Shown here piece after piece: positions 18,506-28,884 of a stretch of DNA of 64,000 nucleotides; positions within the stretch are counted from its first letter, which is position 1; each line of letters opens with the position of its first letter. This stretch comes from Haloimpatiens sp. FM7315. GTDB taxonomy: Bacteria; Bacillota; Clostridia; Clostridiales; Clostridiaceae. A program made the translations under genes and the position numbers. Under the pieces are notes generated by a model. The model was not told the DNA's origin, made no database searches, and worked only from the letters and a program-made list of their open reading frames with translations. The DNA lies in NCBI GenBank assembly GCA_041861885.1, contig JBGVUE010000001.1:1724001-1788000 (forward strand), written 5' to 3'.

Positions 18506-20335
18506 CTAATTTCTATTTCTAGATATTAATTTCTTTCTTTGAGCACTGTCAAGTATTCTTTTTCTTATTCTAACATTTTTAGGAGTAATTTCTACAATTT
18601 CATCTGAAGAAACAAATTCTATACACTGCTCCAAAGACATTTGTCTTGGAGGTACTAGTCTAAGGGATTCATCTGAGCCTGAAGATCTAGTGTTTGATAA
18701 ATGTTTTTTCTTACATACATTTACGTCTATATCTTCTGCTCTTGAACATTCTCCAACTACCATACCTTCATAAACAGGAACTGCTGGTCCTATAAACAAG
18801 ATTCCCCTTTCTTGGGCATTGAATAGTCCGTAAGTTATAGATTCTCCTTCTCCAAATGCTACTAAAGATCCTCTACTTCTTTCAGGAATTTCTCCTTTAT
18901 ATGGTTCAAAAGCATCAAAAACATGATTCATTATTCCATTTCCCTTTGTATCTGTCATAAAATCATTTCTAAATCCAATTAGTCCTCTAGCTGGTATTCT
19001 AAACTCTAATCTAGTATATCCATTTACAGCAGATGTCATATTAACTAATTCAGCTTTTCTTGGTCCAAGTTTTTCCATTACTACGCCCATAAATTCTTCT
19101 GGTACATCTATAGTCAAATATTCTATTGGCTCAACTTTTTTCCCATTCATTTCTTTAAAAATAACGCTTGGTTTAGATACTTGGAACTCATAGCCTTCTC
19201 TTCTCATAGTTTCTATTAATATTGATAGATGAAGTTCTCCTCTTCCACTTACCTTTAAACACTCTGGAGTCTCCGTCTCTTCAACTTTTAAGCTTACATT
19301 TGTTTCTAATTCTTTAAATAATCTATCTCTTAAATGTCTTGAAGTTACGAAATCTCCATCTTGTCCTGCAAATGGTGAATCATTAACCATAAAATTCATG
19401 TTTAAAGTAGGTTCATCTATATCTACAAAAGGAAGAGCTTCTGGATCACTTGGATCTGCTAGTGTTTCTCCTATATTAATTGTAGGTATACCAGATACTG
19501 CAACTATATCACCTAATAATGCTTCTTCTACTTCTTGTCTATTTAGTCCATTATAAACATAAACATTGGTTACTTTAACATTTTCTACTTTTCCATCTCT
19601 TCTTACTAAAGATAGTTGTTGATTCTTTCTTATTTTTCCTCTTTCGATTTTACCTATAGCTATTTTACCTACATATTCATTGTAGTCAATAGTTGTTACT
19701 AACATTTGAAGTGGCTTGTCTAAATAACCTTCTGGAGCCTTAACACTCTTTATTATTATGTCAAATAAAGGTCCCATGTTATCAGACTCATCTTCAAGAT
19801 TTTTCTTAGCCATTCCTTGTTTTGCAGAACAATAAATGATTGGGAAATCTAGCTGTTCATCATCTGCTCCTAATTCTACAAATAAATCAAAAACTTCGTC
19901 AATAACTTCCTCAGATCTTGCATCTTTTTTATCGATTTTATTGATAACTACTATAGGTCTTAGGTTTAATTCTAATGCTTTTTTCAAAACGAATTTTGTC
20001 TGTGGCATAGGTCCTTCATAAGCATCAACTACCAAAAGAACACTGTCAACCATTTTAAGTACACGTTCTACTTCTCCTCCAAAATCAGCATGTCCAGGAG
20101 TATCTACTATATTAATCTTAACACCATTGTGCATAATTGCAGTGTTCTTGGCTAATATAGTTATTCCTCTTTCTTTTTCTAAATCATTAGAATCCATAAC
20201 TCTTTCTTCAACTTTTTCATTAACTCTAAATACGTGACTTTGCTTTAACATAGCATCTACAATTGTAGTCTTGCCATGGTCAACATGGGCAATAATTGCT
20301 ATATTCCTTATATCATTTCTAGTAAATAACTCCAT
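18506..20335 (-). CDS. typA: Ribosome-associated GTPase TypA/BipA
   Basis: TypA is a translational GTPase that binds ribosomes and supports growth under stress and at low temperature. The 609-residue protein has G1 AHVDHGKTT (near residue 16), the G2 region [10 protein letters not shown]3 DTPGHADF and G4 NKIDKKDAR, then the EF-G-like domains and the BipA-specific C-terminus ([10 protein letters not shown] ... [12 protein letters not shown]). The start ATG follows GGAGG. A terminator upstream separates it from rnjA, so it has its own promoter in the 221-base gap; I could not define that promoter. Confidence 0.97.
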   Translation of the reverse strand: MELFTRNDIRNIAIIAHVDHGKTTIVDAMLKQSHVFRVNEKVEERVMDSNDLEKERGITILAKNTAIMHNGVKINIVDTPGHADFGGEVERVLKMVDSVLLVVDAYEGPMPQTKFVLKKALELNLRPIVVINKIDKKDARSEEVIDEVFDLFVELGADDEQLDFPIIYCSAKQGMAKKNLEDESDNMGPLFDIIIKSVKAPEGYLDKPLQMLVTTIDYNEYVGKIAIGKIERGKIRKNQQLSLVRRDGKVENVKVTNVYVYNGLNRQEVEEALLGDIVAVSGIPTINIGETLADPSDPEALPFVDIDEPTLNMNFMVNDSPFAGQDGDFVTSRHLRDRLFKELETNVSLKVEETETPECLKVSGRGELHLSILIETMRREGYEFQVSKPSVIFKEMNGKKVEPIEYLTIDVPEEFMGVVMEKLGPRKAELVNMTSAVNGYTRLEFRIPARGLIGFRNDFMTDTKGNGIMNHVFDAFEPYKGEIPERSRGSLVAFGEGESITYGLFNAQERGILFIGPAVPVYEGMVVGECSRAEDIDVNVCKKKHLSNTRSSGSDESLRLVPPRQMSLEQCIEFVSSDEIVEITPKNVRIRKRILDSAQRKKLISRNRN

Positions 20336-20379
20336 AGTGATTCCTCCAATATATATAACTTATATTTATTCTTCGCATT

Positions 20380-20408
20380 AAAAAATTGGATACACCTTAG
20401 TATCCAAT
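20380..20408 (-). terminator. Terminator after rnjA
   Basis: On the minus strand a stem ATTGGATAC / GTATCCAAT (20385-20393 with 20400-20408, 6-base loop) is followed by six T's. It lies about 150 bases beyond the rnjA stop and just before typA. The rest of the gap 20336-20556 holds nothing else I can name. Confidence 0.8.
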
Positions 20409-20556
20409 TCTCATAACATATCAAATTCTATTCTAATATTATAAAAGTGAAAAGTCAACTAACATATTATACATATTTTTTAACACACTTATAAATTAAC
20501 TAAACATTTGATGTCATGACAGTAAATTTAGGCAAATAAAATATCTTTTTAATAAA

Positions 20557-22224
20557 TCATATTTCCATTATTATTGGCAATATCATTGGTTTTCTCTTTG
20601 TCTTTTCATATAAAAATAATCTTAAAGATTCTTTTATTTTTGATTTAATAGTAGCCCACTCAGTTATGTGGTATTTTTCACACTCTAAAAGCTGCTCTTT
20701 AACTAAGTTTTTTGCTTCTTCCATTAGATCTTCTGACTCCCTTACATAGACAAACCCACGAGATATTATATCAGGACCTGCTATAACAGAACCAGATTCT
20801 TTTTCTATAGTGACAACTACAGTTAATATTCCATCCTGAGATAAATGCTTTCTATCTCTTAAAACTATATTTCCTACGTCACCAACACCAAGGCCATCCA
20901 CAAAAACTTGACCTGAAACTACTGAACCATTTTTTCTTATGTTATTTCTAGTAACTTCAATTACATCTCCGTTTTGACCTATTATAATATTCTCTTCAGG
21001 TAAACCTAATTTAGCTGCTAACTCTGCATGTTGTTTTAAATGTCTATATTCTCCATGAGCTGGTATAAAGAATTTAGGTTTAACTAAAGTATGCATTAAT
21101 TTCAATTCCTCTTGGCAAGCGTGTCCTGATACATGTACATCTGCCAATTTTTCATAAATAACCTCTGCTCCCTTTCTAAACAACCTGTTTATTACTTTAG
21201 ACACTAATTTTTCATTTCCAGGTATAGGAGTTGCAGAAATTATAACCATATCACCTTTAATTATATCTACTTTTCTGTGTTCTGAAACTGCCATCCTAGA
21301 AAGAGCTGACATAGGTTCTCCTTGACTGCCTGTAGTTATTATAGTTATTTTATCATTAGGATATCTAACTATATCGTCAATATTTATTAGGGTTTCTTCA
21401 ATGTATTTTAAATACCCAAGCTCACTTGCAACCCCTACTATATTTTCCATACTTCTCCCTGAAACAGCCACTTTTCTTCCATACTTATAGGATGCAGATA
21501 TTATCTGTTGAATCCTATGTACATTTGATGCAAAAGTCGCTACTATTATTCTTCCTTTTGCTGTTGAAAAAATATTCGTAAAAGTCTCTCCAACCGTACT
21601 CTCTGACATAGTATATCCTGGTCTTTCAACATTAGTACTGTCAGCTAGCATGGCAATGACTCCTCGCTTTCCAAGCTCAGCAAATCTAGTTAAATCAGCT
21701 ACACTTCCATCAATTGGAGTATAATCAATCTTGAAATCCCCTGTATGAAGTATTGTTCCCAATGGAGTATGTATAGCTATAGCTACAGAATCAGGAATAC
21801 TATGACTGGTTCTTATAAATTCTATAGATATTTTTTCTAATTTCACCACATCTTTAGGTTTGACCTCTATAAGTTCTACAGTGCTTAGAAGTCCGTGCTC
21901 TTTTAGCTTGGTTCCAACTATTGCTAAAGTTAGCTTTGTTCCATACACAGGTACATTAAGTTGTTTTAAAACATATGGAAGTGCTCCGATATGGTCTTCA
22001 TGTCCATGAGTCAAAAATATTCCTTTGACTTTATCTTTGTTTTTCAGCAAATATGTTACATCAGGTATAACAACATCTATGCCAAACATTTCCTCGTCAG
22101 GAAATAACATTCCACAGTCTATGACTATTATCTCATTTTTGTACTCAATTACTGTTAAGTTTTTTCCTATTTCGTTCAATCCACCTAAAGGTATGATTTT
22201 TACTTTATCACTTTCTCTTCTCAA
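20557..22224 (-). CDS. rnjA: Ribonuclease J
   Basis: RNase J is the metallo-beta-lactamase and beta-CASP nuclease with 5'-exo and endo activity that matures rRNA and decays mRNA in Firmicutes. The 555-residue protein shows the metal motif THGHEDHIGALPY, the DFKID aspartate, the beta-CASP motifs (ADSTN, GRSME, TTGSQGEP) and the C-terminal HVSGHA histidine. It begins at a TTG codon behind AGGAGGG and follows fur by about 43 bases, so it is probably cotranscribed with it. Which of the J1/J2 paralogues it represents cannot be said. Confidence 0.95.
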   Translation of the reverse strand: MRRESDKVKIIPLGGLNEIGKNLTVIEYKNEIIVIDCGMLFPDEEMFGIDVVIPDVTYLLKNKDKVKGIFLTHGHEDHIGALPYVLKQLNVPVYGTKLTLAIVGTKLKEHGLLSTVELIEVKPKDVVKLEKISIEFIRTSHSIPDSVAIAIHTPLGTILHTGDFKIDYTPIDGSVADLTRFAELGKRGVIAMLADSTNVERPGYTMSESTVGETFTNIFSTAKGRIIVATFASNVHRIQQIISASYKYGRKVAVSGRSMENIVGVASELGYLKYIEETLINIDDIVRYPNDKITIITTGSQGEPMSALSRMAVSEHRKVDIIKGDMVIISATPIPGNEKLVSKVINRLFRKGAEVIYEKLADVHVSGHACQEELKLMHTLVKPKFFIPAHGEYRHLKQHAELAAKLGLPEENIIIGQNGDVIEVTRNNIRKNGSVVSGQVFVDGLGVGDVGNIVLRDRKHLSQDGILTVVVTIEKESGSVIAGPDIISRGFVYVRESEDLMEEAKNLVKEQLLECEKYHITEWATIKSKIKESLRLFLYEKTKRKPMILPIIMEI

Positions 22225-22267
22225 AGTGCTACCCTCCTTTTTTAAATATAATTATTTATTTTATTTA

Positions 22268-22726
22268 TTATTTATTGTTTTTCTTGCATTTTTCACATAG
22301 TCCATAAAACTTTAAACTATGATTATATATTTTAAAATTATACATTTTTTCTATACTGCTTTCCAAATCTTCTAACAAATCATCTTTTACCTCAATAACC
22401 CTGCCACATTTAGTACAAATCAAATGGTGATGAGTGTGATTCTCATCTTTATGCACCAATTCATATCTACTACAGCCATCATCTAGTTCTAGTTTACTAA
22501 CTACACCAAACTGTTCTAACAATTGAACTGTTCTATAGACTGTTGCAAGACCTATCTCTGGGCACTGGTCTTTTACCAAATCGTATAGTTCTTCCACTGT
22601 CAAATGTTTTCCTTCGTTATTAATCATTGTAGACAGAATTGCTCTTCTTTGAGGCGTGAGTTTACAGCCTTTATCTTTTAAACTCTCTTTAAGATTATCT
22701 ATAATATTAGGAAATAATTCACCCAT
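22268..22726 (-). CDS. Fur-family metalloregulator
   Basis: This is a 152-residue ferric-uptake-regulator family repressor: winged-helix DNA-binding half (LTPQRRAILSTMIN, LATVYRTVQLLEQFG) and a dimerisation half with the HHH metal cluster (ENHTHHHLICTKCG) and two CxxC pairs (CTKC, CEKC) for structural zinc. Fur, PerR and Zur share this layout, and I cannot tell which metal or peroxide it senses. It heads a run with rnjA. A strong sigma-A type promoter lies upstream, with a dyad just above the -35 that could be an operator for self-control. Confidence 0.85.
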   Translation of the reverse strand: MGELFPNIIDNLKESLKDKGCKLTPQRRAILSTMINNEGKHLTVEELYDLVKDQCPEIGLATVYRTVQLLEQFGVVSKLELDDGCSRYELVHKDENHTHHHLICTKCGRVIEVKDDLLEDLESSIEKMYNFKIYNHSLKFYGLCEKCKKNNK

Positions 22727-22788
22727 AACATTACCTCTCTAAATAAATATTTGCCATATGCAATTTAATATATAAATAGCATATTTTT

Positions 22789-22817
22789 AGTTTAATATTT
22801 ATTTTTAGTATTGTCAA
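22789..22817 (-). promoter_or_regulatory. Promoter of the fur-family gene
   Basis: On the minus strand TTGACA (22812-22817), 17 bases, TAAACT (22789-22794). Immediately upstream an imperfect dyad with TGATAA half-sites (about 22819-22849) resembles a Fur-type box. The promoter is well supported by fit; the operator is inference. Confidence 0.65.
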
Positions 22818-22874
22818 TTGATAATATTACTAATTAATATCACTTATCAATATTCTACATATAATCTCAATAAG

Positions 22875-23129
22875 TTATTCTTCTTCAAATAAAATTTCAT
22901 ATGCCTCAGAAACACGGTCAAACTCTTCCTCATCTTCAATAGTTATTAAAACTTCTTCTCCATCTTCGTTTTTTTGAATTTTTAAAGCTACAGCCTCATC
23001 CTCTTCACTGCCTTTTGGGACTACTATAACATATTCATCCTCTTCTATATCAAGTTTTGTAACTACTTCAAACTCAATATCCTTTCCATCTTCATCTTTT
23101 AATACTATTGTTTCAATATTGTTATCCAT
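22875..23129 (-). CDS. DUF1292 acidic protein
   Basis: A small, very acidic protein of 84 residues (rich in Glu and Asp, for example DEYVIVVPKG and ITIEDEEEFDRVSEAYEILF) of the DUF1292/YrzB family. No function is established to my knowledge. The gene is part of the conserved ireB-ruvX-DUF1292 cluster found in Firmicutes next to alaS, and that context is the main reason for the call. It starts at an ATG behind AAAAGGTGAG. Confidence 0.85.
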   Translation of the reverse strand: MDNNIETIVLKDEDGKDIEFEVVTKLDIEEDEYVIVVPKGSEEDEAVALKIQKNEDGEEVLITIEDEEEFDRVSEAYEILFEEE

Positions 23130-23153
23130 TTTCTCACCTTTTCCTTCTATTTT

Positions 23154-23562
23154 TTATTTTATACTATCTAAATATCCTTGCAATATGTAGGTTGCTGCAA
23201 TCTTATCTACCAATTTTTTTCGCTTAGCGCGAGATAAATCCGCCTCTAACATAGCCCTATGTGCAGCAACTGTTGTTAATCTTTCATCCCACATTTTAAT
23301 TGGTATATTTAATTTTAATTTTATCTTTTCACAAAAATCCATAACCTTTTCACTTTGAGGTCCTAAAGTTCCGTTCATATTTTTAGGAAGACCTGATACT
23401 ATAAGTTCTGGATTATATTCATCACAAATTTTTTTAATTCCTCTAAATCAAAATCTTCTTTTTTCTTCTTATGGTTGTTATCCCTTGCGCAGTCCATCCA
23501 AGTGGATCACTAACTGCAACTCCAATAGTTCTATCTCCAATATCAAGACCTATTATTCTCAT
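23154..23562 (-). CDS. ruvX: Holliday junction resolvase-like RuvX/YqgF (two frame breaks)
   Basis: RuvX is an RNase H-fold nuclease involved in 16S rRNA 5'-end maturation and proposed as a Holliday junction resolvase. Corrected length is 136 residues: [19 protein letters not shown] with the first catalytic Asp, then [15 protein letters not shown] with the P-loop-like turn, then [17 protein letters not shown] and the C-terminal [17 protein letters not shown]. Two short homopolymers break it: A6 at 23459-23464 and A7 at 23429-23435; one base added at each gives one frame from ATG 23562. It lies between ireB and the DUF1292 gene, as usual. Confidence 0.88.
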
Positions 23563-23591
23563 AAATTTCTCCTTTTAGTATATGTAATGTT

Positions 23592-23625
23592 AAAATAAAA
23601 ATGCCTATGAAGGCATTTTTATTTT
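23592..23625. terminator. Terminator overlapping the ireB stop
   Basis: A perfect 15-bp stem (23592-23606 with 23611-23625, loop ATGA) contains the ireB stop codon. It is A-rich on one side and T-rich on the other, so it can act both ways. It would partly separate alaS-ireB from ruvX. Confidence 0.85.
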
Positions 23626-23873
23626 ATGTCCAAATAAACTTTTAATACTTCTTCAAGTATTTCGTCTCTTTCTAACTTTCTAATAAGAGCCCTTGCTCCA
23701 TTATAGTTAGTAACATAAGTAGGATCTCCAGATATCAAGTATCCAACTAACTGATTAACTGGGTTATATCCTTTTTCTTTTAGCGCATTATAAACCTCTG
23801 TTAAAATGCTCCTTGTAAGCTCTTTATTATCTTTAGGAAGATCAAACTGTATAGTTCTCTCATCAATTCCCAT
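23619..23873 (-). CDS. ireB: IreB/UPF0297-family regulatory phosphoprotein
   Basis: IreB (YrzL family) is a small cytoplasmic phosphoprotein; in Enterococcus it is phosphorylated by the IreK kinase and affects cephalosporin resistance. The 84-residue product has the strongly conserved core [19 protein letters not shown] and [20 protein letters not shown]. It starts at an ATG behind GAGGTG, downstream of alaS and upstream of ruvX, which is the usual neighbourhood. Confidence 0.93.
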   Translation of the reverse strand: MGIDERTIQFDLPKDNKELTRSILTEVYNALKEKGYNPVNQLVGYLISGDPTYVTNYNGARALIRKLERDEILEEVLKVYLDIK

Positions 23874-23957
23874 ATTAATTCACCTCTTCTTTATGGTTAA
23901 TAGGAACGGACTAACTCTCTCGCTTATTATTATAAAACAAATTCATCAAAAAGTATA

Positions 23958-26590
23958 CTACTTAACAGATTCCTCTATTATAGAATTTACAAATTCAATT
24001 GCTTCTTGAACTTTTTCTGGAAGCTTTCCACCAGCTTGAGCCATATCCGGTCTTCCGCCGCCGCCACCGCCAGCTATTTTTGCAATTTGTTTTATTATAT
24101 TTCCGCAGTGAATACCTTTATTTACTGCACTTTTAGATGACATTGCTACAAACTGTACTTTATCCATAGCAACTGATGCAAGTACTACAACTCCATTAGT
24201 TAATTCCTCTCTAATTTCTTCTGCAAGTTCTCTTAAAGCACCAGCATCTACATCCCTAAGTATTCCTGTAGCTACCTTAATTCCTTTTAATTCCTGAACT
24301 TTATTTATTATTTCATCTTTTGCACTACCTGCTAATTTATTTTTAAGTGAATTTAACTCTTTTTCTTTTTCCTTTAATTCTAAAATCTGGCTTTCCAATC
24401 TTGTTATAATATCTTTATCTGAACATTTTAGTACACTAGCTACATTTTTTATCAAATCATTTTTTTCTTCCACATATTCAATAGTTTTAAAGGATGTGAT
24501 AGCTTCTATTCTTCTTATACCTGAGGCAACTCCAGTTTCAGTTAATATTTTGAAAAGTCCAATTTTGCCAGTGTTATCGATATGAGTTCCACCGCATAAT
24601 TCCTTACTAAAATCTCCTACTGATACAACTCTAACTTCCTTAGAATATTTATCATCAAATAGTGCCATAGCACCTTTAGCTTTAGCTTCATCTATAGACA
24701 TAACCTCAGTATTTACTTCCATAGCTTTCATAACTTTTTCATTTACTATTTTCTCTACTTTTCTTAGTTCTTCTTCAGATAAAGCAGAAAAATGTGTAAA
24801 GTCGAATCTCAATTTATCAGCATCAACAAAAGATCCTGACTGATGCACGTGTTCACCTAAAACTTCCCTTAGTGCTTCATGAAGCATATGTGTAGCAGTA
24901 TGATTTTTACATATGCTTTCTCTTATACTTGAATTTACCTTCAAGGTAACTCTTTCTCCGACTGCAACTTCACCTGATACAGTTTTTACAAAATGTAGTA
25001 TCTTACCATTTATACTTTTCTTACAATCAACTACTTCTGCCTTAAATTTATCATTGAATATGCATCCCTTGTCTCCTATTTGTCCACCCATTTCAGCATA
25101 AAATGGAGTGGTATCAGTTACTATTATTCCTTCTCCTTTAAATTTATCTACAAATTTTTCATCAGAAACAATCAAGCTAACTTTTGAGTCAAGTTCAGTA
25201 TTATTGTAACCATCAAATTGAGTTTCTATTTCTGATGGAATCTTATTTAAAATACTATCATCTGCTCCCATATAATTTGATTTTTCTCTTGCATTTCTAG
25301 CTCTTTCTCTTTGCTTTTTCATCTCTTCATCAAATCCATCTAAATCTACAGACATATTTTCATCTTCTAATATTTCCATTGTAAGTTCCTTTGGAAATCC
25401 ATATGTGTCATATAATTTAAAAGCACTACTTCCTTTTAAAACCTTCACATTTTTTTCTTTCATCTCAGAAATATATGATTTTAATATATCCATTCCAGAA
25501 TCTATAGTTTCATCAAATTTTTCCTCTTCAAGTTTTATTACTTTTTTAATATAATCTTTCTTTTCTTCTAATTCAGGATAAGCAAATTTAGAATTATTTA
25601 TAACATTCTCGCAAAGTTTAAACAAAAATGTTTCTTCTATTCCTAAAAGTCTTCCATGTCTTGAAGCTCTTCTTAAAAGTCTTCTAAGTACATATCCTCT
25701 TCCTTCATTAGATGGAAGAATACCATCGCTTATCATGAAAGTAACGCTTCTTACATGGTCAGTTATTATCCTCAAAGAAACATCATTTTTATAATTTTCT
25801 CCATATTTAACTTTTGCATTTTTACAAACTTCATGTAAAATGCTTTTAATAGTATCTACTTCAAATATGCTATTTACTCCTTGCATAATAGTTGCAATTC
25901 TCTCAAGTCCCATACCAGTATCTATGTTAGGGGAATCTAGTCTGTTGTATTCTCCATCTTCATCCTTGTCAAATTGAGTGAATACAAGGTTCCAAAATTC
26001 TACAATTCTGTCCTCATCTGCTGCTTTTAAAAATTCTTCTACAGTTTCTACCTTTTCATTTCCTCTATCGAAATGTATTTCAGAACATGGTCCACAAGGT
26101 CCTTGACCTATTTCCCAAAAATTATCTTCTTTTCCAAGTTTAAATATCCTCTTTGGATCTATATTAGTCTTCTTTGTCCATATATCATAAGCTTCATCAT
26201 CATCTAAATATATAGTTACATATAATTTTTCTTTTGGAATTTCTAAAACTTCAGTTATAAACTCCCATGCCCAAGGGATAACTTCGTTTTTAAAATAATC
26301 TCCAAAAGAAAAATTTCCAAGCATCTCAAAAAAAGTACCATGTCTTAATGTTTTACCTACGTTTTCAATATCTCCAGTTCTTATGCATTTTTGACAAGTA
26401 GTTACTCTAGACTTTGGAGGCTTTTGAAGTCCTGTAAAATAAGGCTTTAATGGAGCCATACCTGCATTAATTAGCAGTAAACTTTTATCACTTTTAGGAA
26501 CTAGTGGAAAGCTCTTCAACCTCAAATGCCCTTTACTTTCAAAAAACTCAAATAAGCTTCTCTTAACTCATTTAATCCCATGCTTTTCAT
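23958..26590 (-). CDS. alaS: Alanyl-tRNA synthetase (frame break near start)
   Basis: AlaRS charges tRNA-Ala. Corrected length is 877 residues: class II catalytic core ([20 protein letters not shown], motif 2 VTTCQKC region, [11 protein letters not shown] motif 3), the editing domain with [12 protein letters not shown] and CGGTH metal ligands, and the C-Ala domain with [15 protein letters not shown]. The true start is the ATG at 26590 behind GGAGGAGA, giving [17 protein letters not shown]; a T-run (in sense; A6 at 26541-26546) one base short stops this frame after about 20 codons. A T-box leader and sigma-A promoter lie upstream, so expression should respond to uncharged tRNA-Ala. Confidence 0.95.
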
Positions 26591-26644
26591 AAATATCTCC
26601 TCCATATAATTAATTACATAAATAATATTATAAACAAAAATAAA

Positions 26645-26860
26645 CCAACTCTCGCCTCTTCAAGGGACGAAAGTTGATTCCGCGTTACCACCCTAATTAT
26701 ACAATAAAAACTTTACTGTATCGCTCATAACCATAGCTCAAAGATAGCTTCAGTATAGTTTTCCAAGAAGCTTTCACCTACCGCTTCCTCTCTGCATGGC
26801 TAGTTTATACCTACTAGTTCTTATCATAGCTAATTATTGAATTTTTATCCGATTTTTTCT
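26645..26860 (-). promoter_or_regulatory. T-box riboswitch leader of alaS
   Basis: The roughly 220-base leader carries the T-box core GGGTGGTAACGCGGA (26679-26693 on the minus strand), followed by a terminator stem (CAACTTTCGTCCC against the GGCGAGAGTTGG side, 26645-26676) and T's. Upstream is a stem I with AGTAGGTA-type bulge elements. A GCT triplet in the sequence CTGAAGCTATC (26746-26748) is the best specifier candidate, matching Ala; a second GCT follows at TTGAGCTATGG. Binding of uncharged tRNA-Ala should favour readthrough into alaS. Confidence 0.92.
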
Positions 26861-26862
26861 AC

Positions 26863-26891
26863 ATTATAGCAAAAATCAATTGCTCAGTCAA
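26863..26891 (-). promoter_or_regulatory. Promoter of the alaS T-box leader
   Basis: On the minus strand TTGACT (26886-26891), 17 bases, TATAAT (26863-26868). This is a near-consensus sigma-A promoter; it overlaps only the gap after the upstream iscU-like gene. Confidence 0.85.
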
Positions 26892-26894
26892 GAA

Positions 26895-27302
26895 TTAATT
26901 TTCTTCCTTAAAATCATCTTTCCAAGGACATAGCCCCTTAGACGCCCTATAGTTATTTATAGCTTTATGTATTGTCTGCTCTGCTAAAACCGAGCAGTGT
27001 ATTTTTGAAGCAGGCAATCCTTCTAAAGCTTCAATTACGGATTTATTTGTTATATTCCAAGCATCTTCAAGGTTCTTACCTTTTATAAGTTCTGTAGCTA
27101 TACTAGCTGAAGCTATAGCAGAACCGCAACCAAAGGCTTTAAACTTAACATCATCTATAACATTATTATTTATTATAAAATAAAATTTCATAACATCTCC
27201 ACATTGTGGACTTCCGTATTCACCAACTGCATCTGCATTAGGTAAAACGCCTACGTTCCTTGGGGCATAAAAATGCTCTAAGACTTTATCACTGTATTCC
27301 AT
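26895..27302 (-). CDS. IscU/NifU-type Fe-S scaffold protein (copy 1)
   Basis: A scaffold for building iron-sulfur clusters, about 135 residues from the ATG at 27302 (MEYSDKVLEHFYAPRNVG), which follows GGGGGTG. The three cluster-ligand cysteines are present in SPQCGD, FGCGSAIA and IHCSVLAE, with the conserved Asp after the first. It is downstream of mnmA and is a close paralogue of the iscU copy upstream of mnmA. It has a shorter tail, ending WKDDFKEEN. Whether it serves general cluster assembly or a special client is unknown. Confidence 0.92.
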   Translation of the reverse strand: MEYSDKVLEHFYAPRNVGVLPNADAVGEYGSPQCGDVMKFYFIINNNVIDDVKFKAFGCGSAIASASIATELIKGKNLEDAWNITNKSVIEALEGLPASKIHCSVLAEQTIHKAINNYRASKGLCPWKDDFKEEN

Positions 27303-27359
27303 AATAACACCCCCATCTAAAGCTAATTTAGGATATGAAAGCATCATACCCTAAATATG

Positions 27360-28436
27360 TTATAATATCTTTTCTATAATTCCCCCACCTATTACTAAAT
27401 CGCCTTTATAAAAGACAACTGATTGGCCTCTTGTTATAGCCCTTTGCTTTTCTTCAAATTCAACCTTTACTTTTCCTTTTTCTAAAGGTATAATTTTTGC
27501 TTTACAAGGTTTTGATGAATATCTTATCTTAGCTTCGACTTCCATTTCTTCATTTAAGTTATCAAAAGGAATAAAATTAAGCTTTGAAGCTATAAGTTCC
27601 GTTTTAAAAATATCTTTTTCATCCCCTATTACAACTTCATTACTATAAGGGTTTATGTCTACTACAAATACAGGTCTTCCAAGAGCTAAATTTAACCCCT
27701 TGCGTTGCCCTATAGTATAATAAACTATGCCTTTATGCCTACCAAGAACATTTCCATTCTTATCGACAAAATTGCCTTCTTTTAACTTCTCACCTGTATA
27801 TTTTTCTATAAATTTTCCATGGTCATTATCTGGAATAAAACAGATCTCCTGACTATCCTTTTTATTATATACTTTAAGCCCAATTTTCAAAGCAATTTCT
27901 CTAATTTCTTCTTTAGAATATTTTGAACAGGGCATAAGAGTATGTGCTAGTTGTTCTTGTGTTAAACCATATAAAACATAGCTTTGGTCTTTTTTAGTAT
28001 CTGCTGCTTTTTTTAAAAGATACCTATCTCCTACTTTTTCTATTCTAGCATAATGTCCTGTAGCTACATAATCAGCACCTATTGCTTTTGATTTTCTAAG
28101 AAAGGAATCAAACTTAATATGCTTATTGCAAGCAATACATGGATTTGGAGTTCTTCCTTTCATGTACTCACTTACAAAATATTTTATAACATCGTTGTTA
28201 AATTCTTCCTTAAAATTCATGACATAAAAAGGGATTTCAAGTGTATCTGCAACCTTTCTTGCATCATCTACTGCAGAAAGACTACAACAACTAGTCTCAC
28301 ATTCCTCATATTCTTTAACATCTGGGGCTAATCTCATCATTATACCAGTTACTTCATATCCTTGTTTTTTTAATAAATACGCAGCAACTGAACTATCTAC
28401 TCCTCCGCTCATGCCTATAACTACTTTTTTATTCAT
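27360..28436 (-). CDS. mnmA: tRNA 2-thiouridylase MnmA
   Basis: MnmA puts sulfur on position 2 of uridine 34 in tRNA-Lys, -Glu and -Gln, using sulfur passed from a cysteine desulfurase. The 358-residue protein has the PP-loop [12 protein letters not shown] (8-19), the catalytic cysteines in NPCIACN and QEICFIPD, and the tRNA-binding C-terminal barrel. The desulfurase iscS lies three genes upstream in the same run, which explains the sulfur source. It starts at an ATG behind AAAAGGTGA. Confidence 0.96.
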   Translation of the reverse strand: MNKKVVIGMSGGVDSSVAAYLLKKQGYEVTGIMMRLAPDVKEYEECETSCCSLSAVDDARKVADTLEIPFYVMNFKEEFNNDVIKYFVSEYMKGRTPNPCIACNKHIKFDSFLRKSKAIGADYVATGHYARIEKVGDRYLLKKAADTKKDQSYVLYGLTQEQLAHTLMPCSKYSKEEIREIALKIGLKVYNKKDSQEICFIPDNDHGKFIEKYTGEKLKEGNFVDKNGNVLGRHKGIVYYTIGQRKGLNLALGRPVFVVDINPYSNEVVIGDEKDIFKTELIASKLNFIPFDNLNEEMEVEAKIRYSSKPCKAKIIPLEKGKVKVEFEEKQRAITRGQSVVFYKGDLVIGGGIIEKIL

Positions 28437-28462
28437 ATGTTATCACCTTTTCAACATTAACG

Positions 28463-28882
28463 TTATTCTTCATGTCCATGTGGGTCTTTTTCTTCATAGT
28501 CTAAAACATCTAAACCATTGTTCTTTCTGTAATCATTTATAGCTTTGTGTATAGCTTCTTCTGCAAGAACAGAGCAGTGCATTTTAACTGGTGGTAGTCC
28601 ATCTAAAGCTTCAGCCACTGCTTTATTCGTAAGTTCCCAAGCTTCATCGATGCTTTTCCCCTTAATTAATTCTGTTGCCATACTAGAAGATGCTATAGCT
28701 GAACCGCATCCAAAAGTCTTGAATTTAACATCTTTAATAATATTATCTTCTACTTTCAAATATATTTTCATTATATCTCCACATTTTGGATTACCAACTT
28801 CACCTATACCATTGGCGTCGCAAATCTCTCCTACATTTCTTGGATTGTTAAAATGATCCATAACTTTTTCACTATATATCAT
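28463..28882 (-). CDS. iscU: IscU/NifU-type Fe-S scaffold protein (copy 2)
   Basis: The partner scaffold of IscS, 139 residues, with ligand cysteines in NPKCGD, FGCGSAIA and MHCSVLAE. It starts two bases after the iscS stop, the normal iscS-iscU arrangement, so this copy is the likely principal scaffold. The C-terminus ends in an acidic, histidine-containing stretch (DYEEKDPHGHEE) absent from copy 1. Start ATG behind GGGAGA. Confidence 0.95.
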   Translation of the reverse strand: MIYSEKVMDHFNNPRNVGEICDANGIGEVGNPKCGDIMKIYLKVEDNIIKDVKFKTFGCGSAIASSSMATELIKGKSIDEAWELTNKAVAEALDGLPPVKMHCSVLAEEAIHKAINDYRKNNGLDVLDYEEKDPHGHEE

Positions 28883-28884
28883 AA

